From: Alphaproteobacteria bacterium
Lineage (GTDB): Bacteria; Pseudomonadota; Alphaproteobacteria; Sphingomonadales; Sphingomonadaceae
Length of the DNA: 8,839 nucleotides
Reading direction: 5' to 3'
NCBI GenBank assembly: GCA_028293005.1
Contig: JAQGLH010000025.1
Span: 1 to 8,839, forward strand
The translations under genes and the position numbers were made by a program. The notes under the pieces are model-generated. The model worked only from the letters and a program-made list of their open reading frames with translations. It ran no database searches and was not told the origin of the DNA. Below are positions 1 through 6,657 of this stretch, piece after piece; the stretch's first letter is position 1, and each line of letters opens with the position of its first letter.

Positions 1-378
1 ATGGCCGACAATTTGCTGCTCGATCGGCGGCGATACGACGGCCGGCGGATAGTTCGCGAAGCCGCCGGGGTTGCCGATCAGCGTCACGGCTCCGGGGAAA
101 GATCCGACGCGCCGTCGGCGGTGCAGCAACTGATCGACCGCGAGCGGCTCGCCGCGGTGTCCAGCGCGTTGGCGGAACTTCCGGAACGGACGCTCAGCAT
201 CTTCCGGCGCTTCCGCGTCGAGGGCATCCCGCAGAAGCAGATCGCCGAAGAACTGGAGATCAGCGTCAGCGCCGTCGAAAAGCATCTGCAGAGAGCCTAT
301 CATGTGGTGACGGAGGCGAGGGCAAGGCTTGATGCGGACATTGCGGGTTCGCGCCGTCCTCTGGGGAGGGAGGAATAA
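1..378 (+). CDS. ECF (FecI-like) RNA polymerase sigma factor, 3' part only
   Basis: This is the C-terminal 125 residues of a sigma-70 family extracytoplasmic-function sigma factor, which directs RNA polymerase to target promoters when released by its partner FecR protein. Residues 1-11 (MADNLLLDRRR) look like the end of region 2 ('..R.A.NL..D..R'), so the ATG at position 1 is almost certainly an internal Met and the true start lies upstream of the window. Region 4 occupies about residues 45-105: 'ALAELPERTLSIFRRF' is followed by a helix-turn-helix (about 73-100, 'IPQKQIAEELEISVSAVEKHL'-like) that would contact the -35 element. The linker between regions (about 15-42) is short and Gly/Ser/Asp-rich. 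The stop codon TAA shares its last base with the ATG of the downstream FecR gene. The FecR neighbour makes a FecI-type assignment likely. Which promoter it recognises cannot be read from the window. Confidence 0.88.
   Translation: MADNLLLDRRRYDGRRIVREAAGVADQRHGSGERSDAPSAVQQLIDRERLAAVSSALAELPERTLSIFRRFRVEGIPQKQIAEELEISVSAVEKHLQRAYHVVTEARARLDADIAGSRRPLGREE
363..375 (+). promoter_or_regulatory. Strong purine-rich ribosome binding site for the FecR gene
   Basis: A GGGGAGGGAGGAA run lies inside the last codons of the sigma factor gene. It contains GGAGG at 365-369 (8 nt before the ATG at 378) and GGAGGA at 369-374 (3 nt before). It supports the ATG at 378 as the start even though that codon overlaps the upstream stop as TAATG. 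It is the clearest Shine-Dalgarno sequence in the window. The downstream genes with GTG or TTG starts have much weaker ones. Confidence 0.7.
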
Positions 379-1346
379 TGGCGCACGACCCGAACCAGCT
401 TATGGAAAGCGCGATCAATTGGCACATCCGTCTTCGCGAAGGTGGGGCGGAGGACTGGGAATCCTTTATCGCCTGGCTCGAAGAGGATCCGGCGCGCTCC
501 GCGGCGTATGATGCCGTTGCGCTCGCCGATGCCGATTTGTCGCCGGCCTTTCCCGCGCGGGCGAATGAAGCGGCCAATGATGACTTCGCCGGCGATGGTG
601 TCGCCTCGCGGTCGTGGCCATCGCGGCGATGGGTTGCGGCAGGGGCTGCAGCGGCGGCGATCGTGGTTGGCGGACTCTCGATACAAAGGCTGACAGCTCC
701 ATCGAGCCTGTATCAGATCGCCACGCTGCCGGGACAGCAGCGCCATGTCGAGATCGGCGACGGCAGCTCGGTCGCGCTCAATGGCGGCACCCGGCTGGTG
801 CTCGACCGCGAGAATCCGCGGTTTGCGGAGCTTGCTGCGGGAGAAGCGACCTTCACCATCCGGCATGATCCTCGCGACCCCTTCACCGTCGTCGCAGGCC
901 AGAGTCGCGTGCAGGATCTCGGCACCCGCTTCAACCTCGTCCATGATCCCGACCGCTTCTCCGTAGAAGTTATCGAAGGCTCGGTTCTCTACAATCCAGA
1001 TGGTGAGGCGATTCCGCTGACGCCTGGGCAGACGTTGACGTCGACGCCGGGCGATCCGGGGCTGGCCATAGGGCGCAAGGCGCCCAATCTGATCGGCGGC
1101 TGGCAGCAAGGGCGATTGAGCTACGCGAGCGCGCCGCTGTTCACCGTGGCCGGCGATCTCTCGCGCACCATCGGCGCCAGGATAGAGGTCGCGCCGGCGC
1201 TGGCGACCCGGCCTTTTACCGGCTCGATCAGGATCGGCGGGGGCCCGGCGTCCACTCTGGCGCGCTTCAGTGAAGCCTCGGCGCTGAATATCCGCCGCAC
1301 GAACCAGGGTTGGCTCATCGAGCCCCACCAGCGTGCGCCGCGCTGA
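378..1346 (+). CDS. FecR-family anti-sigma factor / transmembrane signal regulator
   Basis: This 322-residue protein should sit in the inner membrane, bind the ECF sigma factor in the cytoplasm, and receive a signal in the periplasm from the STN domain of the partner receptor. Residues about 5-50 form the cytoplasmic DUF4880 N-terminal domain (A..W..RL..G.A.DWESFIAWLEEDPA...AYD). A single hydrophobic span lies at about 85-103 (WVAAGAAAAAIVVGGLSIQ), preceded by Arg/Trp. Residues about 112-205 carry the FecR domain with its usual landmarks: 'DGSSVALNGGTRL' (128-140), 'AAGEATFTIRHD' (153-164), 'PFTVVAG' (168-174), 'LGTRFNL' (181-187) and 'VEVIEGSV' (196-203). Residues about 241-318 resemble the C-terminal DUF4974/STN-like domain, with 'GWQQGRLSYASAPL'. 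Length and domain order are normal for the family. The gene starts on the sigma factor's stop codon and overlaps the receptor gene by 14 nt, the classical regulator-receptor arrangement. Confidence 0.93.
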   Translation: MAHDPNQLMESAINWHIRLREGGAEDWESFIAWLEEDPARSAAYDAVALADADLSPAFPARANEAANDDFAGDGVASRSWPSRRWVAAGAAAAAIVVGGLSIQRLTAPSSLYQIATLPGQQRHVEIGDGSSVALNGGTRLVLDRENPRFAELAAGEATFTIRHDPRDPFTVVAGQSRVQDLGTRFNLVHDPDRFSVEVIEGSVLYNPDGEAIPLTPGQTLTSTPGDPGLAIGRKAPNLIGGWQQGRLSYASAPLFTVAGDLSRTIGARIEVAPALATRPFTGSIRIGGGPASTLARFSEASALNIRRTNQGWLIEPHQRAPR

Positions 1347-3693
1347 ACCTATTGCCGCCGTTTCGCTGCTCTGCCTGCTCGCTGCTCCGGCGGACGCTGC
1401 CGAAACGCGGCGCTTCGACATTGCTGCGGGGCGCCTCGCCGACGGCTTGATTGCGCTTGCCGAGCAGGCGCGGATCACGATCGGCGCGAGCGATCCGGCG
1501 CTGTTGCGGATCCGGTCGCCCGCCGTGCGCGGACGTCTGACGATCGATCAGGCTCTGCAGCGGCTGCTCGCCGGAAGCGGCTATGCCTACAGGTTCGTCG
1601 CGCCGGACGCGGTGAGGATCGTTGCCGCGCGCGCCCCCGGTCATCCGCCATCGGCGCTTCGCCAACCCCAGCCGGAGCCAGCGCAGCCCGAGCCAGCGCA
1701 GCCCGAGATCATCGTCACCGCCAGCAAGCAACGGACGCCGCTCGGCAATTATGCGGGCACCGCGAACGTCCTCGCGCTGGACCCAAGCGAGGCAAGCCGC
1801 ATCGGCGGCCACGGCAGTGACGCGATCCTCGAGCAACTCCCGATGCTGGCGTCCACCAGCCTCGGCCCGGGCCGCAACAAGCTCTATATTCGAGGAGTCG
1901 CGGACAGCAGCTTCAATGGACCGAGCCAGTCGATCGTCGGCCAATACCTCGGCGACGTCCGCCTCACCTTCAACGCACCCGACCCCGACCTGCGGCTGTA
2001 CGACATCAAATCGGTCGAGCTCCTCGAAGGGCCGCAGGGAACGCTTTACGGAAGCGGCTCGCTCGGCGGCATCCTGCGGCTGGTTCCGAATTCGCCCGAT
2101 CTTTCGCAACTGACGGCATCGGCTTCGGCGGGACTGCTGGGGACGCGTCACGGCGGTCGCGGCGGGGATCTTTCGATGATCAGCAACGTGCCGATCGTAG
2201 CCGACCGCCTCGCGTTGCGCGCGGTCGGCTACGGCTTGATCGAGCCGGGTTATATCGACGATCTCCAGCGCGGCCTTCGCGACGTCAACCGAACCACGGT
2301 CAAAGGCGCCCGTGCGAGCCTCTTGTTCGAACCGCGTAGCGACTGGCAGTTCGAGGTCGGCGGCGTCGCGCAATATATCGCCAACCGGGACGGCCAATAT
2401 GCCACCCGCGGCCTCGGCCTGGCGCGGCGCTCAAACCTCGCCCAACCGTTCGACAACGACTATCTCGTCGCGCAAGCGACCATCCGCAAACACTCGCCAT
2501 CTTTCGAAATCGTCTCCGCCTCGGCAGTGGTGAGGCATACCCTGGAGACGAAGTTCGACGCGACCGGCTTTCCGGATACCGTCGGCCCGCAGCTGTTCAC
2601 CGAAGACGTCAGAATCACCTTGATCTCGAACGAGACGCGAATTTCGCAATCTCGCGCTGACGGAGGCGGCTGGCTGGCCGGCTGGAGCCTTTTGCACAAC
2701 GTCAACAGCCTCTCCCGGAGCCTCGGGCCGCCGGGAACGAGCAACGCCATCGCCGGCGTGCACAACGACACCACCGAAGGCGCGCTGTTCGGCCAGTACA
2801 GCCTCGCCCTCTCCCCCAATCTGACGGCGACATTCGGCGGCCGGCTGACCTATTCGCGTGCGGTCGGACGGCCGCTGGGCACGGCGGAGGGTCTCGACGA
2901 GCCCAAGCGGACCGATATCCGTGCCTCCCCCACGGCGGCGCTGGCGTGGCGGCCGAGCGCCGGACTGCTGCTCTATTCGCGCTACCAGCAGGGCTTCAGG
3001 GCGGGAGGTCTGGCCGTGTCCGCAAGCAGCACGGGCATCGCCGCCCAGCGATTTCAATCGGACGCGCTGTCGTCGGTCGAAGCGGGCGTTCGCTTCGGCC
3101 GGGCCGACGTCGACCGCATCTCGTTCGACGCTTCCGTCTCCTACACGCGGTGGGAGGATATCCAGGCGGACCTGATCGATACGCGCGGACTGCCGTATAC
3201 GACGAACATCGGCGACGGCCGAATCTATGGTCTCGAAGCCGAAATATCCTGGCGCGCCAGCCGCGAATTCCAACTCGATATCGCGACGTTCATCAACGAC
3301 AGCGCATTGGTCTCGCCTCGCGCCGAGTTCGCCGATGCGGACGAGCGCGACCTGCCCAATATCAGCATGGCGGGGGCTCGGGTCTCTGGCCGTTTCGTCA
3401 CCGAAGTTTCCGCCACGACGACGTTGGCGATCGACGGTTCGCTGCGTTATTTCGGCAAGTCGCGACTGGGTATCGGGCCCATCCTCGACATTCCCCAGGG
3501 CGACTTCGTCGAGAGCCGTGCCGGCGCGCGGCTCGACTTCGGCCGGTTCGGACTCTCGCTCGACGTGACCAACCTCGGCGACGTCGAAGGCAATCGTTTT
3601 TCGTTCGGCAATCCGTTCGGCGTTGCCGGGCGAACGCAGGTCACGCCGCTGAGGCCGCGAACCGTCAGGATCGGGGTCGATGCCCGCTTCTGA
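1333..3693 (+). CDS. TonB-dependent outer-membrane receptor with STN signalling domain (FecA-type transducer)
   Basis: The 786-residue product should be an outer-membrane beta-barrel that imports a ligand using TonB energy and also signals to FecR. The start is GTG at 1333, inside the FecR gene. It gives a good signal peptide (MRRAEPIAAVSLLCLLAAPADA, written in two parts: hydrophobic core 7-18, likely cut after A22). Residues about 24-100 form an STN (secretin/TonB short N-terminal) domain, with 'FDIAAGRLADGLIALAEQ' at 28-45. A Pro/Gln/Glu linker with a tandem repeat (111-124) leads to a TonB-box-like EIIVTA (125-130). The plug spans about 136-255, with 'LYIRGVADSSFNG' and 'VELLEGPQGTLYGSGSLGG'. 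The remainder is the barrel, ending in the expected terminal Phe (VRIGVDARF). The size is close to that of FecA. The STN domain marks it as a transducer and not merely an importer. The ligand is unknown: iron chelates are usual for FecA relatives, but the carbohydrate genes downstream leave a glycan open. Confidence 0.93.
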   Translation: MRRAEPIAAVSLLCLLAAPADAAETRRFDIAAGRLADGLIALAEQARITIGASDPALLRIRSPAVRGRLTIDQALQRLLAGSGYAYRFVAPDAVRIVAARAPGHPPSALRQPQPEPAQPEPAQPEIIVTASKQRTPLGNYAGTANVLALDPSEASRIGGHGSDAILEQLPMLASTSLGPGRNKLYIRGVADSSFNGPSQSIVGQYLGDVRLTFNAPDPDLRLYDIKSVELLEGPQGTLYGSGSLGGILRLVPNSPDLSQLTASASAGLLGTRHGGRGGDLSMISNVPIVADRLALRAVGYGLIEPGYIDDLQRGLRDVNRTTVKGARASLLFEPRSDWQFEVGGVAQYIANRDGQYATRGLGLARRSNLAQPFDNDYLVAQATIRKHSPSFEIVSASAVVRHTLETKFDATGFPDTVGPQLFTEDVRITLISNETRISQSRADGGGWLAGWSLLHNVNSLSRSLGPPGTSNAIAGVHNDTTEGALFGQYSLALSPNLTATFGGRLTYSRAVGRPLGTAEGLDEPKRTDIRASPTAALAWRPSAGLLLYSRYQQGFRAGGLAVSASSTGIAAQRFQSDALSSVEAGVRFGRADVDRISFDASVSYTRWEDIQADLIDTRGLPYTTNIGDGRIYGLEAEISWRASREFQLDIATFINDSALVSPRAEFADADERDLPNISMAGARVSGRFVTEVSATTTLAIDGSLRYFGKSRLGIGPILDIPQGDFVESRAGARLDFGRFGLSLDVTNLGDVEGNRFSFGNPFGVAGRTQVTPLRPRTVRIGVDARF
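1675..1704 (+). repeat. Tandem 15-bp direct repeat in the receptor linker
   Basis: The 15-mer GAGCCAGCGCAGCCC occurs twice back to back (1675-1689 and 1690-1704) and is followed by a further GAG. It encodes EPAQP-EPAQP, residues 115-124 of the receptor, lying between the STN signalling domain and the TonB box. It keeps the frame, so copy-number change would only alter linker length. A Pro-rich, extended linker fits a segment that must reach across the periplasm towards FecR and TonB. Confidence 0.85.
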
Positions 3694-4456
3694 TCCGCGC
3701 ATGCAGCTGCTGGCGTCGATCCACGACGTCAGCCCTCGCTTCGAGTCAGCGATCGACGCTCTCTACGACCGGATCACGATGCTGCTCGGCGGACCCCGGC
3801 TGGCGATGCTGGTGGTGCCCGATTTCTGGGACGAAGCGCCGCTCGCGGCCGCACCGGGCTTTGCGCGCAAATTGCGGTCATGGTCCGATGCCGGCGTCGA
3901 AATGTTCGTTCACGGATGGAGCCACCGCGACGACCAGCGGCATTCCGGCCTGACCTCTTTCAAGGCGCGCTGGATGACGGCGCGGGAAGGTGAATTCCTC
4001 GGCCTCGACCGGCGCGAAGCCGGGCAGCGCATGGCGAGGGGCAAGGCAGTGGTCGAAGACATCATCGGGCGATCCGCGGCCGGCTTCGTTGCGCCCGCGT
4101 GGCTCTACGGCGACGGCGCTCGCGCCGCGCTCCGCGACCTGGGCTTCGCGCTTGCCGAGGATCATCTGCGCGTCTGGCGTCCCAAGGACGGAGCCCGTCT
4201 GGCGCACGGCCCCGTCATCACCTGGGCGAGCCGCAGCCGCGCGCGGGTCGCAAGCTCGCTGGCGTTCGCCGCTCTCGCCCCGGCGTTGCTCCGCAGGCAG
4301 CCGGTCGTCCGCGCAGCGGTCCATCCGGGCGATACCGCCGTGCCGGCCGTGCTGGACAGCATCGATCGCACCTTCTCGCGGCTGCTCGCCGACCGCGAAC
4401 CCGGCCGATATGCCGATCTGGTGCCGGCTGCACCGTCGCACGCAGCCGCAGCCTGA
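3680..4456 (+). CDS. DUF2334 / NodB-like polysaccharide deacetylase family protein
   Basis: This 258-residue protein belongs to the DUF2334 branch of the polysaccharide deacetylase (carbohydrate esterase 4-like) fold. Members typically carry a metal-binding Asp-His-His site and are thought to remove acyl groups from sugars. Visible landmarks are SIHDVSP at 13-18 (D16), the HxxxH metal motif HGWSH at 78-82 (H78, H82), 'GFVAPAWL' at 135-142 matching the usual xPxW segment, and 'AAVHPGD' at 212-218 with the late catalytic-type His (H215). No signal peptide or membrane span is evident, so it is probably cytoplasmic, which is odd for an enzyme acting on exported polymer. The ATG at 3680 gives a 14-nt overlap with the receptor gene and has AGGA at 3667-3670. 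An in-frame ATG at 3701 would trim 7 residues and is possible. The substrate is unknown. The adjacent glycosyltransferase suggests a sugar or sugar-lipid intermediate (inference). Confidence 0.85.
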   Translation: MPASDPRMQLLASIHDVSPRFESAIDALYDRITMLLGGPRLAMLVVPDFWDEAPLAAAPGFARKLRSWSDAGVEMFVHGWSHRDDQRHSGLTSFKARWMTAREGEFLGLDRREAGQRMARGKAVVEDIIGRSAAGFVAPAWLYGDGARAALRDLGFALAEDHLRVWRPKDGARLAHGPVITWASRSRARVASSLAFAALAPALLRRQPVVRAAVHPGDTAVPAVLDSIDRTFSRLLADREPGRYADLVPAAPSHAAAA

Positions 4457-4471
4457 AGCCGGTTCTCCACC

Positions 4472-5608
4472 GTGGCCCGCCGACCCCACATCCTTTGCTA
4501 TTTACACAGCTTCGAGCCCGGCGGGGTCGAGCGGGTTGCGCTGCGACTCTGCAATGCCTGGCAGGCGGAAGGTGCGCGGGTTCAGCTTCTACTCGGCCGC
4601 ACCGATGGCGTGATGGGCGTGGATGCGCCGAAGCTCGACTACGTCACTTATTCATCGCACGGGGTCTCCACCGCTCGCTTTGAAACGCTCTGGCTGCTGC
4701 TTTGCCTGTGGCGGCAGGTGCGGGCCGAACGGCCGGATGTGATCTTCTGTGCGGGCAACACCTATACGATCATTGCCGTCGTCCTCCGGCTCTTGCTCGG
4801 CGGCTCCTGCCCGCCGCTCGTGGCCAAGATCAGCAACGATCTCGAACGCGCGGACCTCATTGCTCCGGCGCGCATGGCCTATCGCCTGTGGCTGCGCGTG
4901 CAGGGACGGATCATCGATCATTTCGTCGGCACGGCCGAGCCGATGCGGGGGGTGATCGCGCGAGCGCTCGCGATAAGCCACGAGCGAGTCGCGATCATCG
5001 CCAACCCAGCGCTCGACAACCGCCAAATCGCCGAACTTGCCGCATCATGCCGTTCGACAGCCGCGCCGGGAAAGCTGGTGCTGGGTGTAGGACGACTCGT
5101 CCCGCAGAAACGGTTCGACTTGCTGATCAGGGCCTTCGCGGCGGCTGGCGGCAGCGATGACCGGCTCGTCATTCTCGGCGACGGCCCGGAACGACGACCG
5201 CTCGAGGCTCTGGCCGCGCGGCTGGGTGTCGGCGGGAAAGTCCGGCTCGAGGGCCATGTCGCCGATACGCACCGTTGGTTTCGACGCTGCCAGGTTTTCG
5301 TGCTTTCCTCCGATTACGAAGGTCTCCCCGGCGTGGTTGTCGAAGCGCTTGCGGCGGGGCCGGCGATCGTCGCCACCGATTGCAGCCCGACAATGTCGAA
5401 CCTGCTCGGCGATGGCCGGTTCGGCCAATTGGTGCCCCCGGGCGACCAGAACGCGCTCGAGCAGGCATTGCGCTGCGCCGGCGCGCATTCGCCGGATCCC
5501 ATCGGAGCGCTGGAGCACGCACGCCGCCATACGGTGGAACAAGCCGCGCCTGCCTACCTCGCGCTGATGTGCGACATCATCCTGAAACACGCGGGCGGTA
5601 ATCGATAA
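4472..5608 (+). CDS. Glycosyltransferase, GT-B fold, GT4 type (first of two)
   Basis: This 378-residue protein should transfer a sugar from a nucleotide-sugar donor to a lipid-linked or other acceptor at the cytoplasmic face of the membrane. The N-terminal half opens with a beta strand and glycine loop, 'ILCYLHSFEPGGVERVALRL' (residues 7-26), typical of the acceptor domain. The C-terminal donor domain shows 'LGVGRLVPQKRFDLLIRAF' (204-222, with K213), 'RLVILGDGPER' (231-241), and the EX7E motif with E283 and E291 in 'SSDYEGLPGVVVEALAAG'. No signal peptide is present; a hydrophobic stretch at about 73-80 is too short for a clear membrane span. The start chosen is GTG at 4472, 15 nt after the upstream stop and in the same frame, with no good Shine-Dalgarno, so translation probably depends on reinitiation. 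Donor and acceptor cannot be determined. Confidence 0.9.
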   Translation: MARRPHILCYLHSFEPGGVERVALRLCNAWQAEGARVQLLLGRTDGVMGVDAPKLDYVTYSSHGVSTARFETLWLLLCLWRQVRAERPDVIFCAGNTYTIIAVVLRLLLGGSCPPLVAKISNDLERADLIAPARMAYRLWLRVQGRIIDHFVGTAEPMRGVIARALAISHERVAIIANPALDNRQIAELAASCRSTAAPGKLVLGVGRLVPQKRFDLLIRAFAAAGGSDDRLVILGDGPERRPLEALAARLGVGGKVRLEGHVADTHRWFRRCQVFVLSSDYEGLPGVVVEALAAGPAIVATDCSPTMSNLLGDGRFGQLVPPGDQNALEQALRCAGAHSPDPIGALEHARRHTVEQAAPAYLALMCDIILKHAGGNR

Positions 5609-5664
5609 CGCAGCCTGGTGATGCGGACATGGGAGGGTGACGGCGTCCTTAGGCGGACAGCGGA
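5609..5664 (+). other. Short spacer between the first glycosyltransferase and the membrane protein gene
   Basis: This is the widest gap inside the gene run (56 nt if the membrane gene starts at TTG 5665, up to 215 nt if it starts at ATG 5824). I see no clear terminator hairpin with a T-tract and no convincing -35/-10 pair. AGGCGGA at 5651-5657 could serve as a ribosome binding site for the TTG at 5665. If an internal promoter exists in the array, this is the most likely place. Confidence 0.4.
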
Positions 5665-6657
5665 TTGCCTCGCACCGGCCTCAAACGGAATGTCCCATTG
5701 TATCAGACCCACTGTGTCGCGTTGAAAGCCGTCGAATCCGGATCCCGGGAAACTCCAATTCCGCCCACCGCGGATCCGGAGCCGCTCGGTCCGCCCGCCC
5801 GCGGCTGGGCTCAATGGCTTGGAATGCCCATTTCGGCGGCGGTGTTCGGCTCCGCGACGTTTCAGCTGAGCCAGGTGAAGCTCGGCCATATCCTGTCGCT
5901 ATTGCCTGTCTCGCCCTCGTTCTGGCTCGTCTTCGTCGTCGCCTATTTCACGACGACGATGACCGAATGGCTCATCTTCCGACGACTGTGGGGAATTCCA
6001 GCGTCGGGCTTCCTCGCCCTCACCCGCAAGCGCATCAGCAACGAGATCGTGCTGGGCTATCTCGGTGAGGTCTATTTCTATGCGTGGGCACGCAAGCGCG
6101 CCCATATGGTCGGTGCGCCGTTCGGCGCGATCAAGGACGTCGCGATCCTGTCCGCGCTCTGCGGCAATGCGCTGACTCTGGTCCTGGTCGCGGCCGCGTG
6201 GCCGCTTTTCACCGCGACGGTGTTCGGCGTCCACGCCAGGTCGGTCGCATGGTCGCTGGCGGTGCTGCTCGTCACCTTCCTTGGCGCCGCGCTGTTTCGA
6301 AGGCATTTGTTCAGCCTGCCTCCGCGAGACTTGCGGTTCGTCGTCATCGCCCATTGCGTGCGGATCGTGGCGACCACCGGGCTTGCCGCGCTGATGTGGC
6401 ACATCGTGCTTCCCCAAGTCGCGCTCGGCTGGTGGCTGCTGCTGGGCGCGCTGCGCCTGCTGCTTTCGCGTTTCCCGTTCGTCCCCAACAAGGACTTTAT
6501 CTTCGCTGCCATCGCCGTGCTGCTGGTGGGGCACGACACTGAGATCGCCGCGCTGATGACCATGATCGCGAGCCTCCTCCTGATCACGCACCTGCTGCTC
6601 GGGCTGCTGCTGGTTGGCCCCGAGCTTGTCTCGAACAGGGCGAGCAAAGCGTGGTGA
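5665..6657 (+). CDS. Multi-pass inner-membrane protein of unknown function
   Basis: I do not recognise this 330-residue protein with certainty. After a polar, Pro-rich N-terminus (1-50) it is strongly hydrophobic, with probable membrane spans near 84-104, 158-185, 192-212, 223-247, 252-270, 276-290 and 294-316, and a possible first one at 52-66. Residues 121-145 (RKRISNEIVLGYLGEVYFYAWARKR in outline: R121, N126, G131, G134, E135) form a semi-polar, probably conserved loop. It loosely recalls the 'N..LPgr.GE..R' segment of the lysylphosphatidylglycerol-synthase transmembrane/UPF0104 family, but that is a weak impression. Between two glycosyltransferases, a lipid- or glycan-handling role is plausible (inference). 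The start is uncertain: TTG 5665 is the longest option (in-frame stop at 5650), and TTG 5698, TTG 5719 or ATG 5824 are alternatives. The last would remove 53 residues and still leave all the firm spans. The stop overlaps the next ATG as TGATG. Confidence 0.75.
   Translation: MPRTGLKRNVPLYQTHCVALKAVESGSRETPIPPTADPEPLGPPARGWAQWLGMPISAAVFGSATFQLSQVKLGHILSLLPVSPSFWLVFVVAYFTTTMTEWLIFRRLWGIPASGFLALTRKRISNEIVLGYLGEVYFYAWARKRAHMVGAPFGAIKDVAILSALCGNALTLVLVAAAWPLFTATVFGVHARSVAWSLAVLLVTFLGAALFRRHLFSLPPRDLRFVVIAHCVRIVATTGLAALMWHIVLPQVALGWWLLLGALRLLLSRFPFVPNKDFIFAAIAVLLVGHDTEIAALMTMIASLLLITHLLLGLLLVGPELVSNRASKAW

Noticed and set aside
1..378. A complete small sigma factor starting at the ATG at position 1
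   Set aside because: The first residues match the end of sigma region 2, so the ATG is an internal Met and the gene is cut by the window edge. It is not a naturally short protein.
1333..1400. Lipoprotein signal in the receptor (Cys at residue 14)
   Set aside because: The Cys lies within the hydrophobic core as SLLC followed by LL and does not fit a lipobox. The ADA-A site after residue 22 is a better ordinary signal peptidase site.
300..1478. Long minus-strand open frame opposite the FecR gene
   Set aside because: It is Arg/Ala-rich with no domain, and lies antisense to a gene with clear family motifs. It is a typical shadow frame in GC-rich coding DNA.
1315..3702. Two long minus-strand open frames (1315-2397 and 2431-3702) opposite the receptor gene
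   Set aside because: They have low-complexity Arg/Asp/Ala/Val composition with no recognisable motif and fully overlap the receptor, which has strong plug and barrel signatures.
5621..5725. Small open frame of about 34 codons in the spacer after the first glycosyltransferase
   Set aside because: It has no ribosome binding site and no recognisable sequence, and it overlaps the N-terminal part of the membrane protein frame. It is consistent with chance.
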